Assembly (NCBI RefSeq): GCF_020497125.1 | Contig: NC_059082.1 | Location: 27,736,965 to 27,800,964 of the forward strand | From: Mauremys mutica | Taxonomy: Eukaryota > Chordata > Testudines > Geoemydidae | Direction: 5' to 3' | DNA length: 64,000 bases | Part shown: piece after piece, positions 1 to 10,605 of the stretch | Position numbering within the stretch: the first letter of the stretch is position 1 | Layout of the letters: the number at the start of each line of letters is the position of its first letter | Notes under the pieces: generated by a model | Told to the model about the DNA's origin: nothing | The model's database searches: none | What the model saw: the letters and a program-made list of their open reading frames with translations, nothing else | Made by a program: the position numbers and the translations under genes

Positions 1-139
1 CAGACAGTGTTGGGCACCCTTTTCTTAGGCATATTGAGTCAATTATTGTAACTCAAGCCTGGTCTGAGTATGTAGGCTTGGCACAGCTCTGTACAAGGAA
101 ATTGGAGGTCAGAGGTATAAGAAATCCCCCTTTTAATGG

Positions 140-475
140 AACAGCAACCTCAGGGCTATGATAGTTTAACTCTTCCATTTCCAGGTAGACCCAGAAAATT
201 GTGGTTTCTCCCAAACTACTGTGATATTACTCGGGGTACAATCTGGACTGATGGACAGCTGTGTCCCCTCAGTTCTCCAATCTGGAGTGTTTTTTACACT
301 ACTTCGCCATGAGACTAGAGCAACCACTCCTGGTCTGCCCACACACAGCCTCCAGCATGTAAATCGCTCCCAGTTATACTGTATGAGTGCTAAAGCCTGA
401 CACCCATGAATTACACTGAAGGGCAACATCAGCAAACTCCCAGCCCCAGACTTTCCCCCAGAAATGTTTCTCTTG
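140..475 (-). repeat. Unnamed interspersed repeat, copy 1
   Basis: Read on the minus strand, this stretch carries a segment (a 'gcactcata...gctggaggctgtgtgtg...ccaggagtggttgctct' pattern, broken here into short pieces) that recurs on the plus strand near 15590-15700. A 105-codon open frame over it (166-483, minus) resembles no family I know and is probably accidental. The match shows a dispersed repeat of unknown class, perhaps part of an LTR element. The outer limits are approximate. Confidence 0.55.
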
Positions 476-656
476 TACTGCACCTTCCTGGACGATACAA
501 GCTCATATAAAGTCTATCATTTCATTAATAGAAAATGATATGCACAAATCTTGTTATCCCAAATGAAGTTTCCCAAACACTTCAATCCAAACACATGCTG
601 GCTTTGATAAAAAAAAATTAAGCAGTTTATTAACTACAGAATGATAGATTTTAAGT

Positions 657-1045
657 GACTACAAGTGGAGAACCAGTCAATTCAGTCAGGACGGATGTGG
701 TCTACTCTCAATAATTGATGAGGTGTCAATACCAAGAGAGGGAAAATTGCTTTTGTAGTGAGCCAGCCACTCCCAGTCCCTATTCAAGCCCAAATTAATG
801 GTGTTATGTTTGCAAATGAATTGTAGCTCTGCAGTTTCTCAATTATTGGGAGTGGACCACATCCACCCTGACTGAATTGACCTTGTCAACACTGGTTCTC
901 CACTTGTAAGGTAACTCCCTTCTCTTTATGTGCCAGTATATTTATGTCTGCATCTGTAATTTTCACTCCATGCATCTGAAGAAGTGGGTTTTTTACCTAT
1001 TAAAGCTTATGCCCAAATAAATCTGTTAGTCTTTAAGGTGCCGCT
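657..1045. repeat. Inverted SINE-like repeat chimera
   Basis: Positions 657-717 and 840-910 are inverted copies of one sequence. Both contain 'AAGTGGAGAACCAGT', 'CAATTCAGTCAGG' and 'CAATAATTG', and the left arm lacks about 11 bases present in the right. The rest of the right part, read on the minus strand from 1045, begins with the 'GGCACCTTAAAGACTA' head also found at 17338. The stretch between the arms (718-839) continues the same family in the opposite orientation. The structure is a dispersed repeat whose two halves are head to head, as after a 5' inversion during reverse transcription or two opposed insertions. I recognise it as common in turtle DNA but cannot name it. Confidence 0.6.
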
Positions 1046-1831
1046 TAACCAGGTGACAGTTCATTTAATTTTCTTGACACCTGGCTGAGGCGTCAGTTTG
1101 CCTTTTCTCTTTGAAGAACTGGTTTGTGTCTTCTTTTCTAAACTTGGAACACTTCTCAGTATTTTATATAGTAGAATCTTATAACTTTACATACAATGAT
1201 GCCACACTTATTTTACTAGGACAATAATGATCAGCAAATAATGAGTTTTCAAATGATACCTCACAGGGCATACTTTGTACAAAATCCATTATAGTTTTGT
1301 AAAAAAGAGTGACCATAGGGATACAGACTGTCACACTTACCCCCCTCCGAGGCCAATATTCAAGCTACTCACACCCACTGAGAATGAGTATGGCCTGTAG
1401 AGTAGTGCAAACCTTTGTGTAGACTTTAGGAATCCTGCACTTCCCCCTCTTCTCCTCCAACCTCCATATAGCAACACCCTCACCAGTTCTGCTGTATTCA
1501 GGGCTGCCTAAGCTAGCAGCAATAGGCTTGGCAGGAAGCACCCTATAATGCTACGTGCCTTTATGATGATCACCACTAAAAGATATTGGGGGTTTTATTA
1601 TCCTTATAGCCACTTTTGCTCTTTTACGGGTTCATTCAAAGTAGGGAAGAGATTGGATAGTTGGCCCCCAGAATTGAATACTCTGCTTTAATCTGGTCAG
1701 AATTCAATACTATCCCCATGTAGTGCCATGGACTTACTTTTTCTTTTAGCTGGACAGTTCTTTAGTGATATTGGGTATAGCAGCAAAATGTCTCCGCAAC
1801 TTCAGTGAACTTTAAGTGACACTGCAGAATA
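1046..1831. other. No recognised feature
   Basis: Mixed AT-rich sequence with no long open frame, no recognisable repeat end and no splice-flanked coding block. I see nothing here that I can support as a feature. Confidence 0.5.
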
Positions 1832-1951
1832 GGGTGACCAGACAGCAAGTGTGAAAAATCAGGACAGGGGGTGGTGGGGGGTAATAGCCTATATATGAAA
1901 AAGACCCCAAAATCAGGACTGTCCCTATAAAATCGGGACATCTGGTCACTG
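1832..1951. mobile_element. TA-flanked MITE (Tc1/mariner type), copy 1
   Basis: A 120-bp non-autonomous DNA transposon. It starts GGGTGACCAGA and ends TCTGGTCACTG, which is the inverted start with two changes, and TA dinucleotides lie directly outside (1830-1831 and 1952-1953). The interior has a G-run, 'agaccccaaaa' and 'gtccctataaaatcgggaca'. A second copy at 9156-9280 matches along its length. The TA duplication and short terminal repeats suggest mobilisation by a Tc1/mariner-type transposase. It encodes nothing. Confidence 0.85.
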
Positions 1952-1953
1952 TA

Positions 1954-3970
1954 CTGCAGAACTGGTGGGAGCAGATTCTATCACAGAGGCAGTGACAAGT
2001 AACTTTTTGTCTTGGTGATTTTCCCTTTTTAGTGTTGTTAGCTCTCCACAGAGGCCTAACTAGACTAAGTAGTAATAGCCTATGGAGGTAATATGAGCAA
2101 TTCAGACTTTCCTAAGAAACAGAATACAAAAATTGTAATACCAAGACTGTTGTTGAGGGAGTCACAGAACTGGCCCAGACTTCTACAAATGTAACCTTTA
2201 TTATCCTATTCCTCTATGTTATTTTAATTTTCAGTGTTACCACTGGTGCTTCAATAACACATTGTGAAAAGTTTCTTTGGAAAAATTAGTAGTTTTTTTT
2301 AAGTTACTATAGAAATGAAACATCTACAACTTAAAAACAAACACACACATACACCTTTACTCCTCTCCATTCTTCCTTTCCTGGCTATTCTTCCATTACA
2401 ACTTCACTAATCTCCTCACAGTGTACAGATACCCTTAACAATACTACTGCTAAAAATTATGAAGCTTTTCATTCTGCAATCTTTGATACTCAAACACCCA
2501 AAGGGAATTGTCTTTGACATCCACAGAATACGTTGTTCTTACCACCACAGTGGCTAACTTCTTTAATCTCAGCTTCTCAGTGGTGGAGAAGTGAGCTACC
2601 ACTTTTATCCTTCTCCACTGAATATTATCAGTCAAGGATGATTTACAAAGTCAAGGGCAAATTTAAGGAAACCACTCTGCATTTTACTAATCAAAAGAAG
2701 TTCTCTGCTGCTTGGCCTATTTTCTCAAGGAGATTGTCCCTCCAGTACATCAATGAATGACTTGGTCAAAATAAACGATGATCTTTAACCTTCCCAGTAT
2801 GCTCTAGCAATAATTGGAATACCCTTTTGTGGGTTTGTGTACTCTCCAAATGGCTAACACATACTGCTTGTTAGATTACTTCTGAATCAAGCATGAGCTG
2901 AATATTTCAGTGCAAACACCTGTCAGTTTCAGGTGGTAAGGATAATTTTTTCCAGTATGACTGGAACATTACTGCTCCCTCATCATCAGTCTGGATGTGG
3001 TTTAAATCATCTGGCAATGCTGCCAGAGTGACATCTGTTATAAAAGTGCTCCTCATATGCCCAAATCCATGTGTCTTGCAAATTCTACTTCCTTGAAAAG
3101 ACTGGCCATGTTGGATCATGCTAAGATCAGAGTCAATTCAAACATTGGCCTGTAACTGGCATTTTGCTGGCACTAATTGAATTGATTTAGAACTGCACAG
3201 ACAGTACTGAAATCTGCCAGGAATAGATCATTCTATTTTGGCTGCCCTTGTTGAATTGTTTGTATGCAAAACCAGAAGGGATTGTATTTATTATGATATA
3301 AAATCAAAACTGGCCTATAAAAAGATCAAAAGTCAGATATTCTGTCATAGTATATCAACAGAAGCTGGAGGAATACCAGAAACTGCAAAGGAAAATAACA
3401 GTGGGCTAAATACAAACCCTTATTTGGTCCTAATTAAGAAAAATCTCTCCTATAAGGGAGTGGGGACATTTTATGGCATGGTATAAAGGTTTTGTTATCA
3501 GGACTTGGAAGTTTGTATTAGTCTGCGTGGTGAAGCCATAAATGAATTATGCCGGTCATCCTAAACAAGTGCTGACAAAACCTCTTCACCAAAGTACACC
3601 ATAATATAGATTGTGTATTCTGTGTAATTTACAAGTTAACTATTTCAGGAATGTTCTAGAGAACATAAACTAATGTTGTGGCCCTCCAACTACAAAATCT
3701 TAGCTGTCAAATGTGCAGTTGTATAGGCCTTGGAATGTGAGAAAAATGATAACTTAGAAGCCTCTAAAAGTGATTGAAATAGCTGTTCCATATATAAAAG
3801 ATAGTAAATATGTATATCTTGATCAAACTGAACAATCTGCTTTAATTTTATGTACTACTGTATGATATTCTGTAAGGGATAGAAGCAGATTAATTTTTAA
3901 GTGTCAAGTTCCATGCAACAAACATGTTTGCAGCTAAATTGTATTTATAGTGTCTCATTGAGAAGGAACT
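1954..3970. other. No recognised feature
   Basis: AT-rich sequence with small open frames on both strands (for example 2450-2635 minus and 3238-3486 plus), none of which resembles a known family or has convincing splice flanks. I see no clear repeat ends. Confidence 0.5.
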
Positions 3971-4274
3971 CAGGGTAGGTCTACACTTACCTGCCGGGTC
4001 GACGGGCGGCGTTCGACTTCTCGGAGTTCGAACTATCGCGTCTAATCTAGACGCGATAGTTCGAACTCTGGACGCGCTCCCGTCGACTCCGGAACTCCAC
4101 CGGAGCAAGTGGCGGTGGCGGAGTCGACGGGGGAGCCACGGACTTCATTCCCGCGGCGTCTGGACGGGTGAGTAGCCCGAACTAAGGTACTTCGACTTCA
4201 GCTACGCTATTCGCGTAGCTGAAGTCGCGTACCTTAGTTCGACCCCCCCCCCCCCTTAGTGTAGACCAGGCCTC
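3971..4274. mobile_element. CpG-rich MITE with two internal hairpins
   Basis: The ends are inverted: the left reads GGTCTACACTTA and the right, reversed, GGTCTACACTAA. Flanks ACTCAGGG (3969-3976) and CCTCAGAG (4271-4278) match at 6 of 8 bases and may be an eroded hAT-like target duplication, in which case the true ends lie just inside. The interior is rich in GC and CpG, unlike its AT-rich surroundings. It holds a perfect 21-bp stem with a 3-base loop (4024-4044 with 4048-4068) and a second stem of about 29 bp with one mismatch and one indel (4178-4207 with 4213-4241). A run of 13 C follows at 4243-4255. No protein is encoded. The family is not one I can name. Confidence 0.8.
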
Positions 4275-4426
4275 AGAGTGCCATACAATACAATCTGTCT
4301 ATCTATCACACACTTCTCCCACTGCTGGCTGAAGTGTAGTTATCTGTTGGGTGAAACAGAGATCATTTATCAGTGCAAAGCAACATTACATAAAATTTTT
4401 AGGTGACTGGATAAAGCTAATACCGT

Positions 4427-5570
4427 TGTGATGGGTTGGATCACAGAACGCCCCCCCTTCCCCCCGGGAGCTGCCAACTGATGTGCCAAGACTACCTCTG
4501 CTCCTGTTTTCCCTGCCAGCTCAGGATTCCAGCACCCTGTCTTGCTCCAACAAAGACCCAGGGTCTGAATTACTTGCCCCAAAGCTGCAGGTTTACCTGA
4601 AAACAGCTCACAGAAGTGTGCTTGTCTTTAACACTCAGATGCCCAACTCCCAATGGGGTCTAAACCCAAATAAATCTGTTTTACCCTGTATAAAGCTTAT
4701 GTAGGGTAAACTCATAAATTGTTCACCCTCTATAACAATGATAGAGAGACATGCACAGTTGTTTGCTCCCCCAGGTATTAATACATACTCGGAGTTAATT
4801 AATAAGTAAAAAGTGATTTTTTTTTAAATACAGAAAGTAGGATTTAAGTGGTTCCAAGTAGTAACAGACAGAACAAAGTAAGTCACCAAGCAAAATACAA
4901 TAAAACACGCAAATCTATGTCTAATCAAACTGAATACAGATAATCTCAGCCTCAGAGATGTTTCAGCAAGTTTTTCTCTCAGACTGGACACCTTCCAGAC
5001 CTGGGCACAATTCTTTCTCCTGGTACAGCTCTTGTTCCAGCTTAGGTGGTAGCTAGGGGATTCTTCATGATGGCTCCTCCTCTTTGTTCTCTTCCACCCC
5101 TTTATATATATCTTTTGCATAAGGCGTCTCTCTCTGGGTTGTGTCTCTCTCTGGGTTTCCACCCCCACGCCCTCGCTGGAAAAGCACCAGGTTAAAGATG
5201 GATTCCAGTTCATGTGACATGATCACATGTCACTGTAAGACCCCAAGCCTTCATTCCTCCCAGCCTGACTCACAGGAAGGCTTGCTTGCAAACAGAGCTC
5301 CAGTCAATTGTCCTGGTTGATGGGAGCCATTAAGATTCCAAACCACCATTAATGGCCCACGCTTTGCATAATTACAATAGGCCCTCAGAGTTTTTATATT
5401 TCTAGTCCCAGATACAAGAGTGGTACATTTATACAAATAGGATGATCACACTCAGTAGATTATAAGCTTTGTAGTGATACCTTACAAGAGACCTTTTGCA
5501 TGAAGCATATTCCATTATATTCACTTATCACCATATTTTTATAAAACCATATAGACTGCACAACGTCACA
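4427..5570 (-). mobile_element. Solo LTR of an endogenous retrovirus-like element, copy 1
   Basis: A 1,144-bp block starting TGTGATGGGTTGG and ending CGTCACA, so it has TG...CA ends. The 5-bp flanks ACCGT (4422-4426) and ACTGT (5571-5575) match at 4 of 5 positions, as expected for an old target-site duplication. No gag, pol or env lies next to it, so I read it as a solo LTR. A TATA-like TATATATA motif followed by a purine-rich stretch, read on the minus strand near 5100-5112, suggests minus orientation. The 129-codon minus frame at 4824-5213 lies within the LTR and is not a recognised gene. A related LTR is at 56693-57825. Confidence 0.75.
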
Positions 5571-5575
5571 ACTGT

Positions 5576-5940
5576 ATCCAACTCGACTCACCATGGAGTG
5601 GTTGGGATGCAGAATCTCTGAAAAATGGACCTAAATGTCCCCAAACTGTCACCCAAAACCTGAAGCATTCAAAATTTGAGCACATTTGTGAAAACTAGGG
5701 CTTAAGGGAGTTCAAAGAGTTTTGGTGACATATTTGGAGACTGAAATGTTCTATATTTCATTAAGAAAAAGTTGTATTATAAACAGGTTCTGATACACAA
5801 TTTATGAGCATATAGAACAGATGTTGAAGAATTATGTATGATATATGTCTGATGACTTAAGTTCTTACTGAACCATATCTGAGAGAATTGCTTTTCATGA
5901 TTATGAGATTTGGTAAAGATATCGCTTGTCTTCTTTTTCA
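5576..5940. other. No recognised feature
   Basis: AT-rich spacer between the solo LTR and the LINE relic, with no recognisable coding or repeat end. Confidence 0.45.
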
Positions 5941-5949
5941 CAGTGGGCC

Positions 5950-6560
5950 TGCTTCTGATATAATACTAGGGAGAATCAAGAGTAGTTCCATTACATCAGT
6001 GGCTTATATAATACCAGTGCGATAAGATGTTCCCCTCCTATCCATCTCTATACTCCGACCATAAGCTCTCATGGAATCAAGTCATATACTTTCTCAAGAT
6101 CAATTAATGTTATATAGTAGTTACACCCTCCATTAATTATTCTTTCAAACTTCTGTCTCATAGCAAATATTGTGTCTATAGTGCTCCTTCCCCTCCTAAA
6201 GGCATATTACTCCTCTCCTATATTATCCTCAACTTTGCCTCCAAAACTCTTTCAAGGACTGAGAGTCTGACTTAAATCAAGAGAGACCTCAATAGGTGTT
6301 TGGATTATTTGCATCACCTTTACCCTTCCAAAGAGGAGCAATCAACTTTGTTCTCTGGTCACCTGATATCCTAGATTGATCCCAGGAAACACATAGCAAT
6401 CTATGAAGACACTTTACTTCAGTATTTTCAACTGCCTTGATCATATCAACTGTTATTTCAGCTTCACCAGCTGCTTTATCAACCTTCATCTTATTCAGAG
6501 CTCTTCTACATCCTCCTCAAAGATCAATTGCATTTGAAGGCCTCCCCATAATTGTTGGTG
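5950..6560 (-). pseudogene. RTE-like LINE reverse transcriptase relic
   Basis: A minus-strand frame at 6489-6289 contains KAAGEAEITVDMIKA, a LHRLLCVSWDQ segment and IAPLWKGKGDANNPNTY. This matches the region before the RT palm in RTE-type LINEs, where 'PLWKGKGD...NYR' is typical. Continuing towards 5950 there are frame breaks, but pieces such as 'LIDLEKVYDLIPW', corresponding to the 'VDLEKAYDRVPRE' motif of such LINEs, remain visible. No endonuclease or 3' tail is seen. It is a dead fragment. The clade (RTE or a close relative) is inferred from motif style. Confidence 0.65.
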
Positions 6561-6815
6561 GTGCTTGCGTTCACAACTCTCGCCTCTCATTTAACAGACT
6601 TTGAAAATGTTTTTTCCATACCTCTACCACCTCTTTAGGATTAATCACCATGAAGTTTCCATCCTTCACAAAAAGACTTCTTCATATCTCGTATTTCATT
6701 GTCACACTTTTTTTGCCAACCCCAAAACCAAATCATCTCCCCTCCAATTTTCTCTTCAGCCTCAATCCTTGTCTTCACACTGCCTTTTCACTCTCCTTTA
6801 TTGCCTGTTTGTATG

Positions 6816-7975
6816 TGTAAGGGTGTTGTCCCCTTACTAAAACTCAGTGGGGTTTTTTTGGTTGGCTAACTCCAGGGGGAGGGTCGATGGGAAATCAGGA
6901 CCCTGAGACTGACAGTCCCCAGGAACAATGAGGAGAGGCCAATGGTCCAGGTCAGCCTGATTGACTGGGCAGGCAGGCTAATGAGGGAGTCAGGAGGCTG
7001 GGGGGTCCCATCCTCTGTGGGAGCTGGAATTACCTGGGTCAGACAGAGTGGGGCTGAGCTAAGGAGAGAGCAGGGGCCCAAGCTGAGCTGGGGAGCAGAG
7101 CTGTGCCAGATCCAGAGGGGCCAGAAAGCAGCCCAGGAAGCAGGTCAGTGCTGGGAGCAGAGTCACAGAAGCAGCCCACAGAGCAGACCTGCGCTGGGAG
7201 GAGAGCTGTAGCAATCAGATCCAGAGGGGTCAGAAAGCAGCCCAGGGAGCTGGAGGCAGAGCAGCAGCAGCCATGCTGAGGCAGAGTGGAGCTGTTGCTG
7301 AGACAGAATGGTGGAGCTGGAGCAGTCCAGAACCCGGTGCGATGAGCAGCTGGAAAGAGTGAGGGGGACCCTGGGCAGTGGGCCCAGCACAGAGAGATGC
7401 CTCCAGACATGAGACTCTGCAGGCCAGACTTGGAGGGGGATTGTAATTCCGACGGGGTGGAGGCAACAATGGAAAGAAGGGTCCTGCCACCTAAAGCCTG
7501 AAGGCGTGTGGCCACCGCCAGAGAAAGTATCTGACTCGCAGCATCCCTGAGCTCAGCCGGCCTGAGAAGGAGGCCTGAGACTTGTGAGGAACAGATTGTG
7601 AACTTCCCTTACATTCCAGAGATGCTGGTTGTGATGTCCCCGTGCCACAGAGCAGGGTTATGTGTTTTCCTTTAACCTTTTCCATTTTTTCCTTATTTAA
7701 AAAAAACATGATTGCTGTTAGTAAATTGTATTTGCTTTGAACTGTATGTAATGATCAGTTGGTCAGGGAAGCATCCAGTGCAGAGAGGGCACCCCAGAGT
7801 GGGGATACCCTAGCCCCTGCCCTAAGTGACCATGACAAGGTTGGGGGTCAAGCCCCCCAGGAATCCTGGGCCCAGCCTTGTTGGGGTTACGAGGACTCTG
7901 CCACACAGGAGAGTGGAAGGGGAGCCCTTGAGGTCAGGCAGACCTCTTGGTAAAGGAAGTTGCAGCGAGGACTCA
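6816..7975 (+). mobile_element. LTR of a second retroelement family
   Basis: A GC-rich block beginning TGTAAGGGTGTTGTCC at 6816 and continuing to about 7975. It contains a purine-rich segment in which a unit with 'gatccagagggg' and 'agaaagcagcccagg' occurs twice at a 109-bp spacing (about 7096-7141 and 7203-7250). A T-rich/AT-rich stretch near 7670-7740 follows. I recognise the sequence as a turtle LTR from memory. The right end is uncertain and I could not confirm a target duplication. The many overlapping frames here (for example 158 codons, 7515-7039 minus) are low-complexity shadows. It lies against the minus-strand gypsy fragment but appears to be a separate insertion. Confidence 0.5.
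7096..7250 (+). repeat. 109-bp spaced duplication inside an LTR
   Basis: Two similar segments of about 45 bp (7096-7141 and 7203-7250) share 'gatccagagggg' and 'agaaagcagcccagg' at an offset of 109 bases. It is an internal duplication within the LTR's purine-rich region. Confidence 0.6.
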
Positions 7976-7999
7976 GATCCTTTCATTAGCCCATTTCAT

Positions 8000-8289
8000 C
8001 ACGGTAGTGTATAAGCCAGGAAAGTTCCCCACAATAGCAGGACCATTCCTCCGCTTACATATGCATTTTTGATAGTCTCAGTATCACGGCCTGCTGCCTC
8101 CAACACTCTGAATAAATCAATCTTTCTTTCTTTCAGCTTCTTTTGTGTGATGGCTCTCAGGGTACCCAGGACTGAGAGTCACCTTTTTATCGCCTCCAGG
8201 GATACTTGCTTGTGTGTAACAGCTCCCTGACACCTTCAGTCTGTTAGCCACCCAAACAATTTATCAGGCATTTATCGGTTTATGGCTCA
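8000..8289 (-). mobile_element. Probable 3' LTR of a Ty3/gypsy fragment
   Basis: It lies directly downstream, on the minus strand, of a purine-rich tract (8291-8303, reading AAGAGGGGAGGT on the minus strand). In Ty3/gypsy elements such a tract primes plus-strand DNA and abuts the 3' LTR, which here would start TGAGCC at 8289. The lower boundary near 8000 is a guess because no partner LTR is present for comparison. Confidence 0.5.
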
Positions 8290-8290
8290 T

Positions 8291-8303
8291 ACCTCCCCTC
8301 TTA
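8291..8303 (-). promoter_or_regulatory. Polypurine tract of a gypsy-type element
   Basis: On the minus strand this reads as an A/G-only tract (AAGAGGGGAGGT), between the RNase H/tether coding remnant and the putative LTR start. That is the position of the plus-strand primer site in Ty3/gypsy elements. Confidence 0.55.
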
Positions 8304-8324
8304 AAATTATGCAGAAGTGTCAGC

Positions 8325-8835
8325 CACTGGCTGATCTGTAGGCGTCGTATCATAACCCTCTTGCCTGCAGAAAGCATTAGCTATTATATTTTCTCTTCCC
8401 TTAACATGCACAATTTCCATGTTATTTTCTTGGAGAGTGATGCTCCAACATTGCAGTTTGGAATTGATACCTCTGGTTTGATGTAGCCTTACCTACAGAG
8501 AATACTGTTGTCAGAACCCCACATTTTCTTTTAAATAAATAGGGCTTAACTGTTTGACAGCCCACACAATTGCATAACATTCTTTTTCCATGACAGAGTA
8601 ATTCTGTTCAATGGTGTCAGTTTTGTATTTAAGAAAGCAATGGATGCTTTTTGTTACTTTTCCCTGTTTGCATCGGCACCACTCCCAGTCCAATGTCTGA
8701 TGCATCAGTACACAGTACAAACATTTTGTCAAAATTTGATCTGGCCAGAACAGGCTTTACAAGCTTTTGTCCATACCATTTTATTTGGCTTTGTCTGTTT
8801 GCATAAGTCTGTGATAGCTCACACAATGTCACTAA
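8325..8835 (-). pseudogene. Ty3/gypsy pol remnant: RT end and RNase H
   Basis: Minus-strand frames over 8832-8511 show LARSNFDKMFVLCTDASD and EKECYAIVWAVKQL, the first two acidic motifs of gypsy RNase H (TDAS, then the E of EKE). Further along, at about 8430-8325, a frame reads WSITLQENN, then HVKGRENIIANAF. This is the region where active elements have ADALSR, so the third catalytic Asp appears replaced by Asn. Frames change between these blocks and stops occur. RT palm, protease, gag and integrase are missing. The fragment sits just before its polypurine tract, which fits an element whose integrase is upstream or lost. It is certainly inactive. Confidence 0.85.
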
Positions 8836-8920
8836 AACCCATGTACAAATCAGCGGTAATAGTTAACCAAACCTATGAAAGGATGTGTTTTTTAGTCTTA
8901 CAGTATGCAGAAGTGCATAA

Positions 8921-8934
8921 CACACACACACACA
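8921..8934. repeat. CA microsatellite
   Basis: A short run of CA dinucleotides near 8921-8934. Similar short CA runs occur at 2341-2353, 11074-11083 and 56818-56830. Confidence 0.8.
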
Positions 8935-9155
8935 ATTTATTAAAGACTTTTTATACAGACAAGACTCCCAAGGAAGTCAATACGGTTTGCATACATAAAG
9001 AATACTGAATGAGACCCATTATTTGTAACACAACTAACTGCTGCCCGGTAAATCAAAGCATATATCAGTTCCCTCAGCCAGCTCCCTCCCTTCTCTAATC
9101 TCTCAGTTTTCCCTTTTCAATTGATTTTCTGCTCCATCTACAAGCGTTCCAACTA

Positions 9156-9280
9156 GGGTGACCAGACAGCAAGTGTGAAAAATCGGAACGGGGGTGGTGG
9201 GGTGGGGGAATAGAAGCCTATATAAGAAAAAGACCCCAAAATTGGGGCTGTCCCTATAAAATCGGGACATCTGGTCACCC
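9156..9280. mobile_element. TA-flanked MITE (Tc1/mariner type), copy 2
   Basis: A 125-bp element with perfect 11-bp inverted ends GGGTGACCAGA/TCTGGTCACCC, flanked by TA at 9154-9155 and 9281-9282. It matches the copy at 1832-1951 through the interior. It is better preserved at the right end than copy 1, and no coding sequence is present. Confidence 0.9.
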
Positions 9281-9282
9281 TA

Positions 9283-10335
9283 GCTCCAACACTGAGTAAC
9301 TTCTTGTTTCAACCTGTCTAGCAAGCTCTTTTCTGTGCCTTGGACAACACTGAATTCATAATTATTTGGGTTTCTGTGGTGATAAGCATTCTGGACTGCA
9401 TACAATTGGAATATAAGACTACAGGGGTCCCAGCATGGATACTGCGAGAGCTAGGAACTAGCTAATTGTAAACAGGAAGACGTGTGTATGGTTATACTGG
9501 AGAGAGAGAGCTCTTAGTCTTCTGGAGACTGGAGATCACAGGAAAGGAACATGCTGGGGACCACAGAGAACTGCAGAGGACATTTCTATCTGAACCAAAA
9601 CAAACCTTTGATTTGGTAAAGGTAAGAGACTTTGTCACTTCTGGACTCTGGATGATGTACAGAAAGTTTTCCAATTCGTTGGTTCTATACTCATCTGGAC
9701 AACTAACTTATTCAAGGACACAGAGTCATCTGCTCTCTTTGTGCTTTAATTGACCCATCCAGAAAACTCAGTTAAAATAAAAGCAATATCTCACTGAAAA
9801 CCAGATGCTACCTGAAAGCAGAACTTTCCTGGGTAAATACATTAGAATAAAATGTATTTTATATGAGATGTTAGATTAACATTTTATTGTTGGGATGAGT
9901 ACTGTCACATAAAACAGGCTTTCCATTTTCTGGTTGTCATTTTTAATTGCACATGATTTCATTGCATCATGCAACATTAAGCTACATTAACCATATGGTG
10001 CTATTTCACATTACATAATACAACCTGGCTTTTTACTCCCTGGCACAAGGGAACAGTGGGATATGGAGTAACTTTGAGAAGAAAGTTTTTTATATTATTC
10101 ATCTCAGACATTTTTGTGAATTAAGTGTCAGGGTAGATCAGAGCCTACAATTAAGTCAATGATTGACAGTACATCTGAATTGTTAACCCACCATTTCCTG
10201 AATGAGTCCCTTCCATAAGAAAAATTCAAAACAATTCAAATCCCTGATCAAACAAACTGGACGTGAGCTGGTAAAATCTTTGGATAGTTTTTATGTTTCA
10301 GCCAGAAGTTAAGGCCAGAATGTGGTAGGGGGATC
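9283..10335. other. Unassigned stretch
   Basis: No family recognised. Around 9300-9790 the sequence has an LTR-like feel (a moderately GC-rich part, then AATAAA near 9776), but I found no ends or duplicate copy, so I make no call. The 89-codon frame at 9484-9753 has no recognisable motif. Confidence 0.4.
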
Positions 10336-10605
10336 TTAACAGGATCCAATAATTGGAACCTGAAGTTAGACAAATTCAGGATGGAATTAAGAGGCAAATT
10401 TTGAAGAGTGAAATTTATTAATCATTCAAACAGCCTACCAAGGGAAATGGTGGAATGTCTTTCTAAAAGATATGCTTTAGCTCAACCAGAAATTAATAGG
10501 CTTAATGCAAGAATCACTTGGTGAAATTCTATTGCCTATGTTATGCAGGAGGTCAGTCTGGATAATCATAAGGGTCCCTTCTGGCCTTAAAAATCTATCA
10601 ATGTC
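10336..10605 (+). mobile_element. CR1 LINE 3' end fragment
   Basis: The stretch starts in the CR1 C-terminal coding region ('gaagttagacaaattcagga', the LDIRK-like site) and runs into the CR1 3' untranslated region ('gcaggaggtcagtctgga', 'cccttctggcctt'). It ends in imprecise ATCTATCA-like 8-mers, as CR1 elements do. It is 5'-truncated and diverged, with no open frame left. Confidence 0.75.

Noticed and set aside
4824..5213. 129-codon minus-strand frame
   Set aside because: It falls wholly inside the solo LTR at 4427-5570 and shows no retroviral or cellular protein similarity.
7039..7515. 158-codon minus-strand frame, rich in Leu, Ser and Pro
   Set aside because: It lies on the antisense side of a GC-rich, internally repeated LTR. 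Overlapping frames in several phases are open here because of composition, not coding.
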